NCBI GenBank assembly: GCA_050262775.1
Contig: JBLNEO010000139.1
Span: forward strand, 1-17,602
Origin: DATHTC01 sp050262775
Lineage (GTDB): Bacteria > Actinomycetota > Thermoleophilia > Gaiellales > Gaiellaceae
Direction: 5' to 3'
DNA: 17,602 bases
In this document: positions 17,044 to 17,602 of the stretch, in pieces
How the letters are laid out: the number at the start of each line of letters is the position of its first letter
Numbering within the stretch: the first letter of the stretch is position 1
Program-made: the position numbers and the translations under genes
Notes under the pieces: model-generated
What the model was told of the DNA's origin: nothing
What the model saw: the letters and a program-made list of their open reading frames with translations, nothing else
The model's database searches: none

Positions 17044-17602
17044 GCCGCTTCCGCATGGTCTTCGCGGAGTCGCTCCGCTCCCTCACCGCCAACCTGTCCA
17101 CGACGGTCGCGGCGACGATGACGGTTCTGATCGGGATGTTCCTGCTCGGCCTCTTCATCGCGCTCGGCACCTGGGTGCTGTCGTGGTCCGACCACGCGGC
17201 GGCGAAGCTTCGTATCAAGGTCTACATGTGCACCGTCGCGACCTGCCCGAAGACGGGGGAGGCGACGCCGGCACAGATCAACAACGTGCGCGTGAAGCTG
17301 ATCCAGACGCAGGGCGTGAAGGACGTCCGCTTCGTCTCGAAGGAGCAGGCGCTCGACACGATGCGGACGCGGAACCCCGACCTCGTGGAGGGGCTGACGT
17401 CGAACCCGCTGCCCCCGTCGTTCGAGGTGACGCCGCAGCGCGCCGAGGACGTCCGCGCCGTGTCCAACGCGATCCGTGCCGAGTCCCTGCCGGGCGTGGA
17501 GAAGGTGCGCGACGGCGAGAAGGTCGCAGACCGGATCATCCAGGTCGCCACCGCGATCTCGACGTTCTTCCTCGTCGCCGTGATCGTGCTCGTGGTCGCC
17601 TC
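17040..17602 (+). CDS. ftsX: Cell-division protein FtsX (3' end outside window)
   Basis: FtsX is the membrane partner of FtsE and relays ATPase state to cell-wall hydrolases. About 187 residues are visible before the window ends, with no stop. The N-terminus SRFRMVFAESLRSLTANLST is the usual cytoplasmic amphipathic segment. It is followed by a membrane helix (about 25-49) and an extracellular loop domain (about 52-170) with KVYMCTVATCPK, VKDVRFVSKEQAL, PLPPSFEV and LPGVEKVRDG. A second membrane helix then begins (ISTFFLVAVIVLVVA). The ATG overlaps the ftsE stop, implying coupled synthesis of the two subunits. Two cysteines (C64 and C69) close together in the extracellular part are unusual and could form a disulfide. 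Assignment is secure from order and motifs. Confidence 0.95.
   Translation, partial: MSRFRMVFAESLRSLTANLSTTVAATMTVLIGMFLLGLFIALGTWVLSWSDHAAAKLRIKVYMCTVATCPKTGEATPAQINNVRVKLIQTQGVKDVRFVSKEQALDTMRTRNPDLVEGLTSNPLPPSFEVTPQRAEDVRAVSNAIRAESLPGVEKVRDGEKVADRIIQVATAISTFFLVAVIVLVVA

Overview
The window is chromosomal DNA from a very GC-rich bacterium. By eye GC is near 70%, codons end mostly in G or C, and GTG starts are common. The block hpf - hypothetical - secA - prfB - ftsE - ftsX is a familiar actinobacterial order. An archaeal/Thermotoga-length AhcY and several near-leaderless starts fit a deep-branching Actinomycetota, most likely class Thermoleophilia (Gaiellales/Solirubrobacterales type). That placement is inference. 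I see no tRNA, rRNA, CRISPR array, insertion sequence or phage gene. Coding density is very high and no gap reaches 300 bases.

Layout. (1) 1-1831: the C-terminal two thirds of a cobalamin-dependent methionine synthase (metH), cut by the window edge. (2) 1893-4494: an LCP-family cell-wall glycopolymer ligase with an extra C-terminal domain, convergent with a degenerate metallo-beta-lactamase-fold protein. Their stop codons lie in one perfect 20-bp palindrome. (3) 4552-6974: UDP-glucose/GDP-mannose-type 6-dehydrogenase, a sugar-phosphate nucleotidyltransferase and a mannose-6-phosphate-isomerase-type cupin, forming a sugar-nucleotide module. (4) 7019-10341: a small MerR-family regulator, adenosylhomocysteinase (ahcY), methylthioribose-1-phosphate isomerase (mtnA) and a second nucleotidyltransferase, tightly packed or overlapping. 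With metH, this gives S-adenosylmethionine by-product recycling. (5) 10396-12190: a ComF-type phosphoribosyltransferase, long-form hibernation factor (hpf) and an unknown 183-residue protein. (6) 12216-17602: secA, a previously unlisted 43-residue basic small ORF on the minus strand, prfB with a programmed +1 frameshift, ftsE, and ftsX cut by the window end.

The most interesting signals are regulatory. Six starts (cupin, merR, comF, secA, prfB and the small minus-strand ORF) sit only 6-7 bases after a TANNNT hexamer, as expected for leaderless mRNAs. Two divergent gene pairs (MBL-fold/ugd and small ORF/prfB) have opposed -10 hexamers sharing the same TA dinucleotide in an AGGCTANNNT core, so each looks like a compact bidirectional promoter. 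Both convergent junctions carry a GC-rich inverted repeat. The small basic ORF next to prfB has its own -10 box and a terminator-like hairpin at its end, and is the best candidate for an undescribed gene here.
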